DNA of 64,000 nt from positions 310,001 to 374,000 of the forward strand of contig NZ_QLZR01000002.1 in assembly GCF_003289955.1 (NCBI RefSeq), read 5' to 3'. The position numbers were made by a program, and so were the translations under genes. Positions 28,990-38,083 of this stretch are shown here, one piece after another (position 1 is the stretch's first letter; each line of letters opens with the position of its first letter). The notes below the pieces were generated by a model, which ran no database searches, was not told the origin of the DNA, and worked only from the letters and a program-made list of their open reading frames with translations. This DNA is from Planococcus halotolerans (GTDB taxonomy: Bacteria; Bacillota; Bacilli; Bacillales_A; Planococcaceae).

Positions 28990-30006
28990 TTACTTGTCTG
29001 ATGAATCCTCTTCCAATTCTTCTTCCTTATCCAAACCTTCAGCAAACAAGCCATATACATATTTCTGTGGATCGAATGGCTGTAAATCATCCATTTTTTC
29101 ACCGAGGCCGACAAATTTGACGGGGATTTTCAATTTATTGCGGATTGCCAGTACGATACCGCCTTTTGCGGTGCCGTCCAGTTTAGTCAGTACGATACCA
29201 GTAACTTCCGTTACTTCTTTAAAAGTCTGTGCCTGGATCATCGCATTCTGACCGGTTGTAGCATCAAGTGCCAACAGCACTTCATGCGGAGCTCCCGGAA
29301 TTTCACGCCCTAACACGCGGTGGACTTTTTCCAATTCATTCATCAAATTGACTTTGTTTTGGAGACGTCCCGCAGTATCGCAGATTAAAACATCCACACC
29401 GCGTGATTTCGCCGAACGCACTGCGTCATACATGACCGCTGCCGGATCGGAACCGGCGGCTTGCTTCACGACATCCACACCGACACGCTGTCCCCAGACA
29501 TCCAGTTGTTCGATTGCTCCGGCACGGAATGTGTCACCGGCAGCAAGCATGACGGTTTTGCCTTCATTTTTCAGGCGATGAGCTAATTTACCGATCGTCG
29601 TCGTCTTGCCGACGCCGTTTACCCCCACCATCAAAATGACGGTCAAGCCATCGACAAAATTGATTTCATTCAGTTCAGGTTCCCCTGCCTGGTATATTTC
29701 AACCAACTTTTCAGAGATGACGGATTGTACGTTCGAAGTGTCCCGCACGTTTTTGCGCTGGACTTCGTAACGCAATTCATCCATCAATTCGAGAACCGTT
29801 TCAAAACCAACATCCGCCTGCAACAGGACTTCTTCAAGCTCTTCGAAGAAATCCTCATCCACTTTGCGATATTTAGCTACTAAATCGTTGATTTTTGACG
29901 TGAATCCTGTACGGGTTTTCTCCAAACCCTCTTTATATTTTTCTGTCGATTCTTCCTGTTCGGTATTGCCAGCAAATTTATCTTTCAGCTTTTTGAAGAA
30001 ACTCAC
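28990..30006 (-). CDS. ftsY: Signal recognition particle receptor FtsY
   Basis: SRP receptor GTPase at the membrane. The 338-residue protein has a short charged N-terminus (FKKLKDKFAG, basic and amphipathic), the NG domain with GVNGVGKTTT, DTAGRL and TKLDGTAKGG, and an acidic tail (KEEELEEDSSDK). The Bacillus form has the same short A region. It follows smc by 16 bases. Confidence 0.97.
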   Translation of the reverse strand: MSFFKKLKDKFAGNTEQEESTEKYKEGLEKTRTGFTSKINDLVAKYRKVDEDFFEELEEVLLQADVGFETVLELMDELRYEVQRKNVRDTSNVQSVISEKLVEIYQAGEPELNEINFVDGLTVILMVGVNGVGKTTTIGKLAHRLKNEGKTVMLAAGDTFRAGAIEQLDVWGQRVGVDVVKQAAGSDPAAVMYDAVRSAKSRGVDVLICDTAGRLQNKVNLMNELEKVHRVLGREIPGAPHEVLLALDATTGQNAMIQAQTFKEVTEVTGIVLTKLDGTAKGGIVLAIRNKLKIPVKFVGLGEKMDDLQPFDPQKYVYGLFAEGLDKEEELEEDSSDK

Positions 30007-30022
30007 CTGATCACTCCTCTGT

Positions 30023-33000
30023 TTATAATTGTTCCTGCAGTTTTACGGAAACGAGCTTCGATATGCCTGATTCCTGCATCGTGATGCCGTATAGGACATC
30101 CGCGCCTTCCATTGTCCCTTTGCGGTGCGTAATGACGATAAATTGTGTATCTTCACTGAATTTCTTCAAGTATTGGCTATAGCGCACAACATTCGATTCG
30201 TCGAGTGCCGCTTCCACTTCATCGAGAATACAGAACGGTACCGGACGGATATTCAAAATGGCAAATAATAAGGCAATCGCTGTCAACGCCCGCTCGCCGC
30301 CGGATAACAGACTGAGGGTCTGCAGTTTCTTGCCGGGCGGCTGTGCGATGATTTCCACTCCGGTTGCCAGCATGTCCTGCGGATTGGTAAGCACAAGATC
30401 TGCAGAGCCCCCGCCGAATAATTCCTTGAAAACACGCTGGAATTGCGTGCGGATGGCATGGAAAGTTCCATCAAAACGCGTCGTCATTTCTTCATCCATT
30501 TCGCGGATGACCGTACGCAAGGTCTCTTTTGCCTCGTTCAGATCGTTGCGCTGTTCGGTCAGGAAGCTGTGGCGTTCCTCTACATGCTCGAATTCCTCGA
30601 TGGAGCCGATATTGACTGGCCCCAGTTCTTCAATTGACTGCTTCAGCAATTTAACTTTCTTGCGCACAACTTCTTCTTCATCCGCCAGTTCAAATTGCAC
30701 CGCCTGTTCAAGTGTTAATTCATAATTATTTTCCAATTGTCCGATCAGATTCTGAATCTGGACATCCAGGCGCGTAGCCTTCACTTCACAGATGCGAATC
30801 GCTTCCACAAAGCCCTTATGAAGGCGCTGGATTTCTTTTAACTCTTGTTCCAGTGCAATCAATTGGCTTTGGTTTTGTAGACGGCTTTCTTTTAATCCGC
30901 TGATTTTCTGCGTTCCGTCCTGTTTCTTCCTGGACCATTTTGCAATTTCATCAATAATTTCTTCATCAGAATAGACTTTCGCGGCTTCTTCTGATTGGAG
31001 CCATTCCAGTTCTGATCGGATTTCTGACAGCTTACGGTCGCTTTTCTCCTTGCGCACAAGCAGTTCAGCTTCACTGTCCGTCAACTGATTTACCCGTTCT
31101 TTCATAACAGCAAGCTGAGATTTCCGGTCCGCATATTTCACCAGGACGGCATCCCGTGCATGTTCGTTCTGCTGTTTGAACTGCGTCAATTCCTCAATTC
31201 TTTCTGAAGTACCTGAAAGTTCTGCCGTAATCTCACCAAGGCGGTTCGAAGCGGTTTCTTTTCGGAGTGTGACTGAATTCAGATCGGACCCCTTATTCTT
31301 TTGCTCGGCCTGAAAGACTTTATAACGCTCTTTCGTGGTATTGAGCACCGCATTGATTTCCCGTAATTTCATTGCACGTTCGGATTCAAGGTCACGATAT
31401 TTCTCGCCTTCTGAACGCAGATCATTCAATTTCCGCTCTGTATTGTGAACTTCCGACTGTTCTTTTTGCACCGTTTTTTCAGCAAGGGCAATCGTCTGTT
31501 TCAGTTCTTTCGACTGGACAAGCAATTGCTCAAGTTCCGCTTTCCTGGTGAAAAATGAAGCCTGGGTTTTATTGGCACCGCCGGTCATCGAACCTCCGGC
31601 ATTGACGATATCCCCTTCAAGCGTCACGACTCTATAGCGATTCCCGGTAAGTTTGGCAATTGCAGTTGCCCCTTTCAGGTCATCCGCAATAATGACATTA
31701 CCAAGAAGGTTCTCAATGATCATACTGTAAGCAGAATCGTACTCCACCAGCTCAAACGCAATTTTAATAAACGCCGGATGTTGCCGGATCGACGATAAGG
31801 TATGTTCCGGAATGGTTCTCGGCTTCATGACTGTCATGGGCAGGAATGTGGAACGCCCCGCTCTTTTTTCACGAAGGAAATGAATCGCCTTACGAGCGTT
31901 TTCTTCGTTGTCTACGACTATATGTTGACTGGAAGCCCCAAGTGCCGTCTCGATCGCTTTGGCATAATCCTGGTTAACCTGGGCAATCTCTGCCACAGCC
32001 CCCACAATACCCGTCAACTGATTCTTTTCACGCGCCTGAAGCACTTCCCGAACACCTTGGAAAAAACCTGAAAAATCGGCTTCCAGTTCCTGCAGCGTCT
32101 CGATTCTTGAGTCCAGCTGCTTTTGCGACTGATAGGCCTGAAACAGCATATTTTGCTTTTTATCAAATTGGTCTTTTATTTGCTGGTAGGTATTTTCTGT
32201 TTCACGGTATAGCCGGCGTTTTTCCTCAAGAAGCCTTTTGATCGTTTCGTGCTTCTGCTCCGCTCCCTCTCTTTCCCCTTCGAGCTTCTGGAGTTCACTG
32301 CTGAAATCCTTTTGCTGCAGGGCTATTCTGCTTGTAGATTCTGATAACTGCTGCTCTTGCAGATCAATGTTCTTCAATTCATTTCTGACAGTTGCCTGTT
32401 CATTCATCAATTCGATATAGAGGGATTTAAAGGATTCGATTTCATTTTCGATATCTGCTGGCGTTCTGCTCAATTGTTCTTCCAGCTGTCTGATGGAATC
32501 CTTGATTTTTTGCTGTTCGGCTTTTCTCTCTTCCAGCAATCTTAACTGGTCCTGGTGTTTTGTTGCCAGCACCTGATTTTCTGCCAGTTCGGCCTCAAGA
32601 CTTTCCTGCAGCCCTTTAGCCTGCCGTTCCGCATTATATTTCTTCTCGGACATCAGCAATTTGCGGCCTTCCCATTTTTCCGTTTCGGAACTGGCTTCGA
32701 TCAAACTGCTTTGTTCCCTGTCTATTTCAGCATCTAGCTCTGCAATTTTTTTGCGAATAGTGGACACTGATTGTTCTTTTTCTATTATTTCTTCGGCCAA
32801 ATCCTGTTCTTTGGTGCTTTGTTCAGCAGCATCACTGCCGAGTTGTTCAAGCTCCAGCTTTAATCGACTGGCATCAAATGCCAATAATGCAATATCCGCG
32901 TCTTTAAGCTCTGCACTCATATCCAAATAATCCCTTGCAGCGGACGCCTGGATTTGAAGCGGTTCCATTCTGCCATCCAATTCATGAAGAATATCTAGGA

Positions 33001-33571
33001 CACGGTTCAGGTTTTCGTCTGTTTCGTTCAGTTTCACTTCGGCTTTTTTCTTGCGCTGCTTGTACTTCAGCACGCCTGCAGCTTCCTCAAAAATTGACCG
33101 GCGTTCTTCAGCTTTGCTGTTGAGGATTTCATCGACGCGGCCTTGTGAAATAATTGAAAAGGCTTCTTTGCCAAGCCCCGAGTCCATGAACAGATCTGTA
33201 ATATCCTTTAAACGGCAATTTTGCTTATTTAAAAGATAGGCGCTTTCCCCACTTCGAAAAACCCTTCTCGTTACGCTTACTTCGCTGTAATCGAGAGGGA
33301 CACGTCCATCCGTATTATCCAAGACCAAAGTAACTTCGGCGAAATTCAAGGGTTTGCGTGAATCACTGCCGGCGAAAATGACATCTTCCATCTTTCCGCC
33401 GCGCAGGGATTTAGCGGACTGTTCACCGAGGACCCAACGGATCGCGTCGGTTACATTACTCTTTCCGCTGCCATTCGGGCCCACAACTGCTGTAACTCCG
33501 GGAACGAAATCGATGCCGATGCGATCAGCGAACGACTTGAATCCCATGACTTCCAATCTCTTCAAAAACAT
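30023..33571 (-). CDS. smc: Chromosome partition/condensation protein SMC
   Basis: Condensin ATPase that organises and segregates the chromosome with ScpA and ScpB. At 1182 residues it is full length. The head carries Walker A GPNGSGKSN at 31-39 and, at the far end, the signature LSGGERALTAIALLFAI and Walker B FCILDEVEAALDE. Two long coiled coils flank the hinge (around residues 515-640, with the glycine-rich GGSMTGGANK). It starts 3 bases after the rnc stop, so the two are co-translated. Order rnc-smc-ftsY is as in B. subtilis. Confidence 0.98.
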   Translation of the reverse strand: MFLKRLEVMGFKSFADRIGIDFVPGVTAVVGPNGSGKSNVTDAIRWVLGEQSAKSLRGGKMEDVIFAGSDSRKPLNFAEVTLVLDNTDGRVPLDYSEVSVTRRVFRSGESAYLLNKQNCRLKDITDLFMDSGLGKEAFSIISQGRVDEILNSKAEERRSIFEEAAGVLKYKQRKKKAEVKLNETDENLNRVLDILHELDGRMEPLQIQASAARDYLDMSAELKDADIALLAFDASRLKLELEQLGSDAAEQSTKEQDLAEEIIEKEQSVSTIRKKIAELDAEIDREQSSLIEASSETEKWEGRKLLMSEKKYNAERQAKGLQESLEAELAENQVLATKHQDQLRLLEERKAEQQKIKDSIRQLEEQLSRTPADIENEIESFKSLYIELMNEQATVRNELKNIDLQEQQLSESTSRIALQQKDFSSELQKLEGEREGAEQKHETIKRLLEEKRRLYRETENTYQQIKDQFDKKQNMLFQAYQSQKQLDSRIETLQELEADFSGFFQGVREVLQAREKNQLTGIVGAVAEIAQVNQDYAKAIETALGASSQHIVVDNEENARKAIHFLREKRAGRSTFLPMTVMKPRTIPEHTLSSIRQHPAFIKIAFELVEYDSAYSMIIENLLGNVIIADDLKGATAIAKLTGNRYRVVTLEGDIVNAGGSMTGGANKTQASFFTRKAELEQLLVQSKELKQTIALAEKTVQKEQSEVHNTERKLNDLRSEGEKYRDLESERAMKLREINAVLNTTKERYKVFQAEQKNKGSDLNSVTLRKETASNRLGEITAELSGTSERIEELTQFKQQNEHARDAVLVKYADRKSQLAVMKERVNQLTDSEAELLVRKEKSDRKLSEIRSELEWLQSEEAAKVYSDEEIIDEIAKWSRKKQDGTQKISGLKESRLQNQSQLIALEQELKEIQRLHKGFVEAIRICEVKATRLDVQIQNLIGQLENNYELTLEQAVQFELADEEEVVRKKVKLLKQSIEELGPVNIGSIEEFEHVEERHSFLTEQRNDLNEAKETLRTVIREMDEEMTTRFDGTFHAIRTQFQRVFKELFGGGSADLVLTNPQDMLATGVEIIAQPPGKKLQTLSLLSGGERALTAIALLFAILNIRPVPFCILDEVEAALDESNVVRYSQYLKKFSEDTQFIVITHRKGTMEGADVLYGITMQESGISKLVSVKLQEQL

Positions 33572-33574
33572 TCT

Positions 33575-34330
33575 CTAGTCCTCCATTGCTTCCTGCAATT
33601 TACGGATTGCCAGCTGAGCTGCCTGCTGTTCCGCTTCTTTTTTGGAACGTCCATTTCCGACACCCAATTCTTTATCAGCCAAAGTGACACGCGTTACGAA
33701 TATGCGGCTGTGCGCCGGCCCTTTTTCATCGATAATTTCGTAGCTCAATGCTCCGGAATTTTTCTGCTGCACAATTTCCTGCAGCTGGCTCTTATAATCC
33801 ATCACATGCGAAAAAGCACCGATCTCCACTTTAGGGAAAAGAATTACTTCCAGGAATGAAACAACCGGTTCCAGCCCCTGATCCAAATACAAAGCCCCGA
33901 TAAATGATTCGAAAACATCAGCAAGAAGAGCCGGGCGTGTTCTGCCGCCAGTCAGTTCTTCGCCTTTGCCGAGCAAAATATATTTGCCGAAATTCAGTTC
34001 ATTCGCAAATAGGACAAGTGACGGTTCACAGACAATGGATGCCCGAAGTTTCGTCAATTCGCCTTCACTCATGTCGGGATATTTCATATAAAGATAATGG
34101 GAAACCGATAATTCCAGAACGGCATCGCCCAAAAACTCGAGGCGCTCGTTATCCGTGAATTTTTTTCTTCGATGCTCATTCACATAAGATGAATGAGTGA
34201 AAGCCTGATAAAGCAGTGCAGGATTGCGGAAGTTGACATCCAGCTCTTTTTGCAGCTGGTCAAAAGCATTTTTCACACTTTCTTTCAGCACTCCCGGCTT
34301 TTGTTGGTTGAGGTTTTTTTTCATTGCCAT
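33575..34330 (-). CDS. rnc: Ribonuclease III
   Basis: Double-stranded RNA endonuclease for rRNA and mRNA processing. The 251 residues contain the signature [14 protein letters not shown] in the catalytic domain and a C-terminal dsRBD ([19 protein letters not shown]). AGGAAGG lies nine bases before the ATG at 34330. A stem-loop at 34401-34441 lies between it and acpP. Confidence 0.97.
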   Translation of the reverse strand: MAMKKNLNQQKPGVLKESVKNAFDQLQKELDVNFRNPALLYQAFTHSSYVNEHRRKKFTDNERLEFLGDAVLELSVSHYLYMKYPDMSEGELTKLRASIVCEPSLVLFANELNFGKYILLGKGEELTGGRTRPALLADVFESFIGALYLDQGLEPVVSFLEVILFPKVEIGAFSHVMDYKSQLQEIVQQKNSGALSYEIIDEKGPAHSRIFVTRVTLADKELGVGNGRSKKEAEQQAAQLAIRKLQEAMED

Positions 34331-34400
34331 TTTTATCTGCCTTCCTATGTTGTTCTTCCGTCAATTTTACCTGTTTTTCAGCTTTAACGCAAAAATAGAA

Positions 34401-34441
34401 TTGACGCATAACCGCTTTAGCTGCAAGCGGTTATGCGTCAA
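34401..34441 (-). terminator. Long stem-loop between acpP and rnc
   Basis: A 16-18 bp stem (TTGACGCATAACCGCTT with its complement) around a 6-base loop, followed by TTCTATTTTTG on the minus strand. The stem is strong and the T-run interrupted, so termination may be partial. RNase III is encoded just downstream, and such a stem is also a possible RNase III cleavage site. Confidence 0.7.
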
Positions 34442-34463
34442 GTTCGTTTCATCGTAATTAGTT

Positions 34464-34700
34464 TTAAGCTTGTTTTTTCTCAATGTAAGAAACTGCGTCT
34501 CCTACTGTAGACATGCCTTCTGCATCTTCATCAGAAATTTCCATGTCGAATTCGTCTTCAAGTTCCATAACCAATTCTACTACGTCCAATGAATCCGCAC
34601 CAAGGTCTCCTGTGAATGAAGCTTCAAGTTTCACTTCGTTCTCTTCTACACCTAGACGATCCACGATTACTTTTGTTACTCTCTCCAGTACTGTTGCCAA
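34464..34700 (-). CDS. acpP: Acyl carrier protein
   Basis: Carries the growing acyl chain on a phosphopantetheine arm attached to Ser37 in [14 protein letters not shown] place the start at a TTG (34700): the sequence GGGGAGGTG ends six bases before it, and the protein then begins [18 protein letters not shown], the family start. An in-frame GTG at 34709 lies inside that ribosome binding site. Length 78 residues. It is the distal gene of fapR-plsX-fabD-fabG-acpP, 40 bases after fabG. Confidence 0.96.
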   Translation of the reverse strand: MATVLERVTKVIVDRLGVEENEVKLEASFTGDLGADSLDVVELVMELEDEFDMEISDEDAEGMSTVGDAVSYIEKKQA

Positions 34701-34740
34701 TGTCGTCACCTCCCCTCAATGCAGTATACAGAAATATAAA

Positions 34741-35487
34741 TTACATGACCATCCCGCCGTCAAGGTGCAGCGTTTGTCCAGTCATATACGAAGCTTCATC
34801 CGAAGCCAGGAATAAGGCGGCTTTCGCCACTTCTTCCGGTTTGCCGAAACGGCCAAGCGGTATCTGCGACATCATCGTCTTTTGAATGTCTTCATTCAAT
34901 TGATCCGTCATGTCAGTCGTGATGAAACCTGGTGCCACTGCGTTCGCAGTAATTCCACGGCTTGCCAGTTCACGTGCTGTTGTTTTCGTCAATCCGATGA
35001 CACCGGCTTTTGATGCGACGTAGTTTGCCTGTCCGGCATTGCCCATCACTCCAACGATCGATGCAATGTTGACGATGCGGCCGGAGCGCTGTTTCATCAT
35101 CTGGCGCGTTACGGCTTTTGTGCACACGAAGACACCTTTTAAATTGGTATTAATGACATCGTCCCATTCATCATCTTTCATCCGCATCATCAGGTTATCA
35201 CGCGTAATCCCTGCATTGTTCACAAGAATATCAACGGTGCCGAACGTGGTCATTGTTTCGTCGACCATCGCCTTGACAGCATCTGCGTCCGCTACATTCG
35301 CTTTTACTGCGATGGCTTTGCCGCCATTTTCGTTGATCGCTTCAACCACTGCTTCCGCTTTTTGCTGGCTGCCGCTGTAATTTACTACAACATTCGCTCC
35401 AGCTTGTGCAAAACGTTTTGCGATTTCAGCGCCGATGCCTCTTGAAGCACCTGTTATTATTGCTGTTTTGCCTGTAAGGTCGCTCAT
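34741..35487 (-). CDS. fabG: 3-oxoacyl-[acyl carrier protein] reductase
   Basis: NADPH-dependent short-chain dehydrogenase that reduces beta-ketoacyl-ACP in each elongation cycle. The 248 residues have [15 protein letters not shown] for cofactor binding, NNAG, and the catalytic Ser (NIASIVG) and YVASK motif. It overlaps fabD by 4 bases. Confidence 0.97.
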   Translation of the reverse strand: MSDLTGKTAIITGASRGIGAEIAKRFAQAGANVVVNYSGSQQKAEAVVEAINENGGKAIAVKANVADADAVKAMVDETMTTFGTVDILVNNAGITRDNLMMRMKDDEWDDVINTNLKGVFVCTKAVTRQMMKQRSGRIVNIASIVGVMGNAGQANYVASKAGVIGLTKTTARELASRGITANAVAPGFITTDMTDQLNEDIQKTMMSQIPLGRFGKPEEVAKAALFLASDEASYMTGQTLHLDGGMVM

Positions 35488-36419
35488 TTTTTCAGCTCCT
35501 CTATCGCTTTTTCGCAGGATTCCAAATCGTTGACCGGTAATACAGTAACTGAACGGTCAATTTTTTTCACTAACCCGCTCAATACTTTCCCGGGACCGAT
35601 TTCCACAAATACCGTCACGCCCAGTTCGATCATTTTGCGCACCGATTGTTCCCATAACACAGGTGAATGCAATTGGCGGACAAGAAGGTCCTGAATCTGA
35701 GCAGCATTCGTTTCGGTTTCCGCTGTTACGTTAGCTACAACCGGCACATTGGCATTCATCAGAAAAGCCTTGCTCAGAACTTCCGATAAATCCTGGGATG
35801 CCGGACGCATCAACTCGGAGTGGAAAGGCCCGCTCACTTCCAGTGGAATCGCTCTTTTTGCACCGCTTTCTTTAGCCAGCCTGCAAGCTTCCTCGACACC
35901 GGCTTTCGTTCCAGAAATAACAATCTGTCCCGGGCTGTTCAAATTGGCCAGCTGGACGACACCAGTTGTATCCATCACGTGGTTCGTCACTTCTTCAAGT
36001 TCTTTTGCGTCCATTCCAAGAATGGCAGCCATTGTGCCTTCTCCAGCTGGTACTGCGTCATTCATGAACAGGCCGCGTTTATGCACGATTTCCACTGCAT
36101 TTTCAAACTTCATTACGCCAGATGCAACCAAAGCACTGTATTCCCCGAGGCTGTGCCCTGCGGTGTATGAAGGTACAATTCCTTCGCGCGCCAATCGTTC
36201 AGTGATCATACAGCTAACCGTCAGCAACGCTGGCTGCGCATTATATGTAAGTGTAAGCTCTTCAGCCGGCCCCTCCAGCATCAGAGTGGATAACTTCATG
36301 CCGAGAACTCTATCCGCTTCGTCAAAAAAACCGCGGCTTCTGTCGTCGCTCAAAAAGGTTTCGCCCATTCCGACTGTCTGGGAACCTTGTCCCGGGTAGA
36401 TAAATGCTATTTTCGTCAT
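35484..36419 (-). CDS. fabD: Malonyl-CoA:ACP transacylase
   Basis: Transfers malonyl from CoA to ACP. The 311 residues begin with YPGQGSQ and carry the nucleophile Ser90 in [13 protein letters not shown] and the partner His in GPFHSELM. Overlaps plsX and fabG by 4 bases each, so translation of the operon is coupled. Confidence 0.97.
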   Translation of the reverse strand: MTKIAFIYPGQGSQTVGMGETFLSDDRSRGFFDEADRVLGMKLSTLMLEGPAEELTLTYNAQPALLTVSCMITERLAREGIVPSYTAGHSLGEYSALVASGVMKFENAVEIVHKRGLFMNDAVPAGEGTMAAILGMDAKELEEVTNHVMDTTGVVQLANLNSPGQIVISGTKAGVEEACRLAKESGAKRAIPLEVSGPFHSELMRPASQDLSEVLSKAFLMNANVPVVANVTAETETNAAQIQDLLVRQLHSPVLWEQSVRKMIELGVTVFVEIGPGKVLSGLVKKIDRSVTVLPVNDLESCEKAIEELKK

Positions 36420-37408
36420 TCTGACTGCTCCTTTTTCAACGTGTTGTATATAGTGCCAGTCACATCGAATTCTATCATCGTGCGGGTCTGGCGGATTGCA
36501 TTGAAGAATGCGGTGCTGTTTGAGGAACCATGCGCTTTTATGACTGGTGCCTTAAGGCCGAACAACCCCGCTCCGCCGTATTCGCTGTAATCCAGCATGC
36601 CTTTTAATCCCCGTATATCCTCTTTTACAAGAGCAGCCGCCAATTTCGTTTTCATCGAAGACATGAAAACATCTTTGATCATTGCAAAAACATTCATCGC
36701 TGTGCCTTCAATCGTTTTCAACACCATATTCCCTGTGAAACCGTCCGTTACGACTACATCAGCCACGCCGTTCAATAAATCACGGGATTCGACATTGCCG
36801 ACAAAATTGATTGGCGCTTCTTTCAATAGAGGGAAAGCGGCTTTCGTCAGGTCATTCCCTTTTTTCTCTTCTGTTCCGATATTCAGCAAGCCGACAGTTG
36901 GATTCTGTATGCCTCGTACTTTTTCGGCATAGATGCTGCCCATAATGGCGTATTGAACAAGATGCTCCGGACGCGCTTCTGCATTTGCCCCCATATCCAG
37001 CATGACAAAACCTTTGCCGTCAATGGTTGGCAGTGTCGGCGCCAAAGCAGGCCGGTCGACACCTTCGATACGGCCGACGATAAACAGCCCTGCCGACATT
37101 AATCCGCCCGTATTCCCGGCTGAAACACAAGCATCCGCTGTGCCGTCTTTTACCGCTTGCGCCATTCTGACCATTGACGCATCTTTTTTTCTTCTGACAG
37201 ACCGCACTGGGTCATCTTCTGCTTCAATAATCTCTTCACAATGAAAAACAGTCAGCCTGTCGTGGTCTTTTAAAAACTCCTGCATTTTTTCCTGGTGGCC
37301 GAAAAGCTGGATCTCCAAGTCCTTGAATTCCTCCAGCGCCTTGAATGCACCTTCAATTATTTCTTTCGGGGCGTTGTCTCCACCCATCGCATCTACTGCT
37401 ATTTTCAT
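36416..37408 (-). CDS. plsX: Phosphate acyltransferase PlsX
   Basis: Converts acyl-ACP to acyl-phosphate, the donor for PlsY in phospholipid synthesis. The 330 residues start [17 protein letters not shown], typical of the family, and include [16 protein letters not shown] and [14 protein letters not shown]. It overlaps fapR and fabD by 4 bases each. Confidence 0.97.
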   Translation of the reverse strand: MKIAVDAMGGDNAPKEIIEGAFKALEEFKDLEIQLFGHQEKMQEFLKDHDRLTVFHCEEIIEAEDDPVRSVRRKKDASMVRMAQAVKDGTADACVSAGNTGGLMSAGLFIVGRIEGVDRPALAPTLPTIDGKGFVMLDMGANAEARPEHLVQYAIMGSIYAEKVRGIQNPTVGLLNIGTEEKKGNDLTKAAFPLLKEAPINFVGNVESRDLLNGVADVVVTDGFTGNMVLKTIEGTAMNVFAMIKDVFMSSMKTKLAAALVKEDIRGLKGMLDYSEYGGAGLFGLKAPVIKAHGSSNSTAFFNAIRQTRTMIEFDVTGTIYNTLKKEQSE

Positions 37409-37989
37409 CCTGCTTCACCTTCACTTTGTTCCGTCATTCGATACATTTCAAATGTACCGATAAAAACTGTCACCTGGTCCACCGTTGAAACGACTTTTAC
37501 AAACGCACGATTCTTTTCCGGCTGCCTGTCGATGACGGTGGCTTTTGCCACGATACGCTGTCCTGCCTTAACCGGCCGCAAAAATTGCAGCTCCGATTTT
37601 ACAGTCAACGCCAGATCTTCATTCATGATTGCTACGGCCAGTGAATTGGCTTGGGCAAACAAGTGATGCCCCCTGGCAATCTGATTGCGCTGGAAAACAT
37701 GTTCCGGTTTGACATCGAATATTGAAATCGCTTTTTCGTCCAACTCAATATCAATGATTTCTCCGATCACTTCATCTATTGGAAGTGATTTCACTTCGTC
37801 TTCGAAAGTCCTTACCGCTACGTGCTTTATTCTTTCGCGCAGTTCGGGTATCGATAATTCCATCCGGTCGAGCCTGATTGTCTGCACGCTGACATCGAAT
37901 TCAGCCGACAATTCCTCATCGGTCACGAACGGGTTTTCATTTATCGATTCCTTTAACGCTGTTTGCCGTTCTCTTTTTGTTCTTTTCAC
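37405..37989 (-). CDS. fapR: Malonyl-CoA-responsive fatty acid regulator FapR
   Basis: Represses fatty acid and phospholipid genes, and is released by malonyl-CoA. I start at the GTG at 37989 ([20 protein letters not shown]), preceded by GGGCGGTGA; an upstream in-frame GTG at 38013 lies within the FapR operator and has no ribosome binding site. The 194 residues have an N-terminal DeoR-like helix-turn-helix ([20 protein letters not shown]) and a C-terminal hot-dog domain that binds malonyl-CoA. It heads fapR-plsX-fabD-fabG-acpP and is autoregulated, to judge from the operator at 38006-38024. Confidence 0.96.
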   Translation of the reverse strand: MKRTKRERQTALKESINENPFVTDEELSAEFDVSVQTIRLDRMELSIPELRERIKHVAVRTFEDEVKSLPIDEVIGEIIDIELDEKAISIFDVKPEHVFQRNQIARGHHLFAQANSLAVAIMNEDLALTVKSELQFLRPVKAGQRIVAKATVIDRQPEKNRAFVKVVSTVDQVTVFIGTFEMYRMTEQSEGEAG

Positions 37990-38005
37990 ATTGTCACCGC
38001 CCGCT

Positions 38006-38024
38006 ATTAGCACTTGGTACTAAT
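38006..38024 (-). promoter_or_regulatory. FapR operator
   Basis: The minus strand reads ATTAGTACCAAGTGCTAAT, matching the FapR box ATTAGTACC-N-GTACTAAT with one arm mismatch. It starts four bases downstream of the -10 element, where bound FapR would block the polymerase. Confidence 0.88.
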
Positions 38025-38027
38025 ATC

Positions 38028-38056
38028 AGTATATGGTCTACAAAAAAAGAATGCAA
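38028..38056 (-). promoter_or_regulatory. Sigma-A promoter of the fapR operon
   Basis: TTGCAT, 17 bases, TATACT on the minus strand. The -35 hexamer lies inside the 3' arm of the recG terminator hairpin, and the FapR operator overlaps the start point. Confidence 0.8.
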
Positions 38057-38083
38057 GAGCCAATGAACAGCTCCTGCATTCTT
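38042..38083 (-). terminator. Rho-independent terminator of recG
   Basis: AAGAATGCAGGAGC pairs with GCTCTTGCATTCTT (one mismatch), followed by TTTTTTTG. The hairpin begins within the recG stop codon and its distal arm supplies the -35 of the fapR promoter. Confidence 0.88.

Noticed and set aside
35749..36399. 216-codon plus-strand open frame
   Set aside because: It is a shadow frame opposite fabD with composition expected of the reverse strand.
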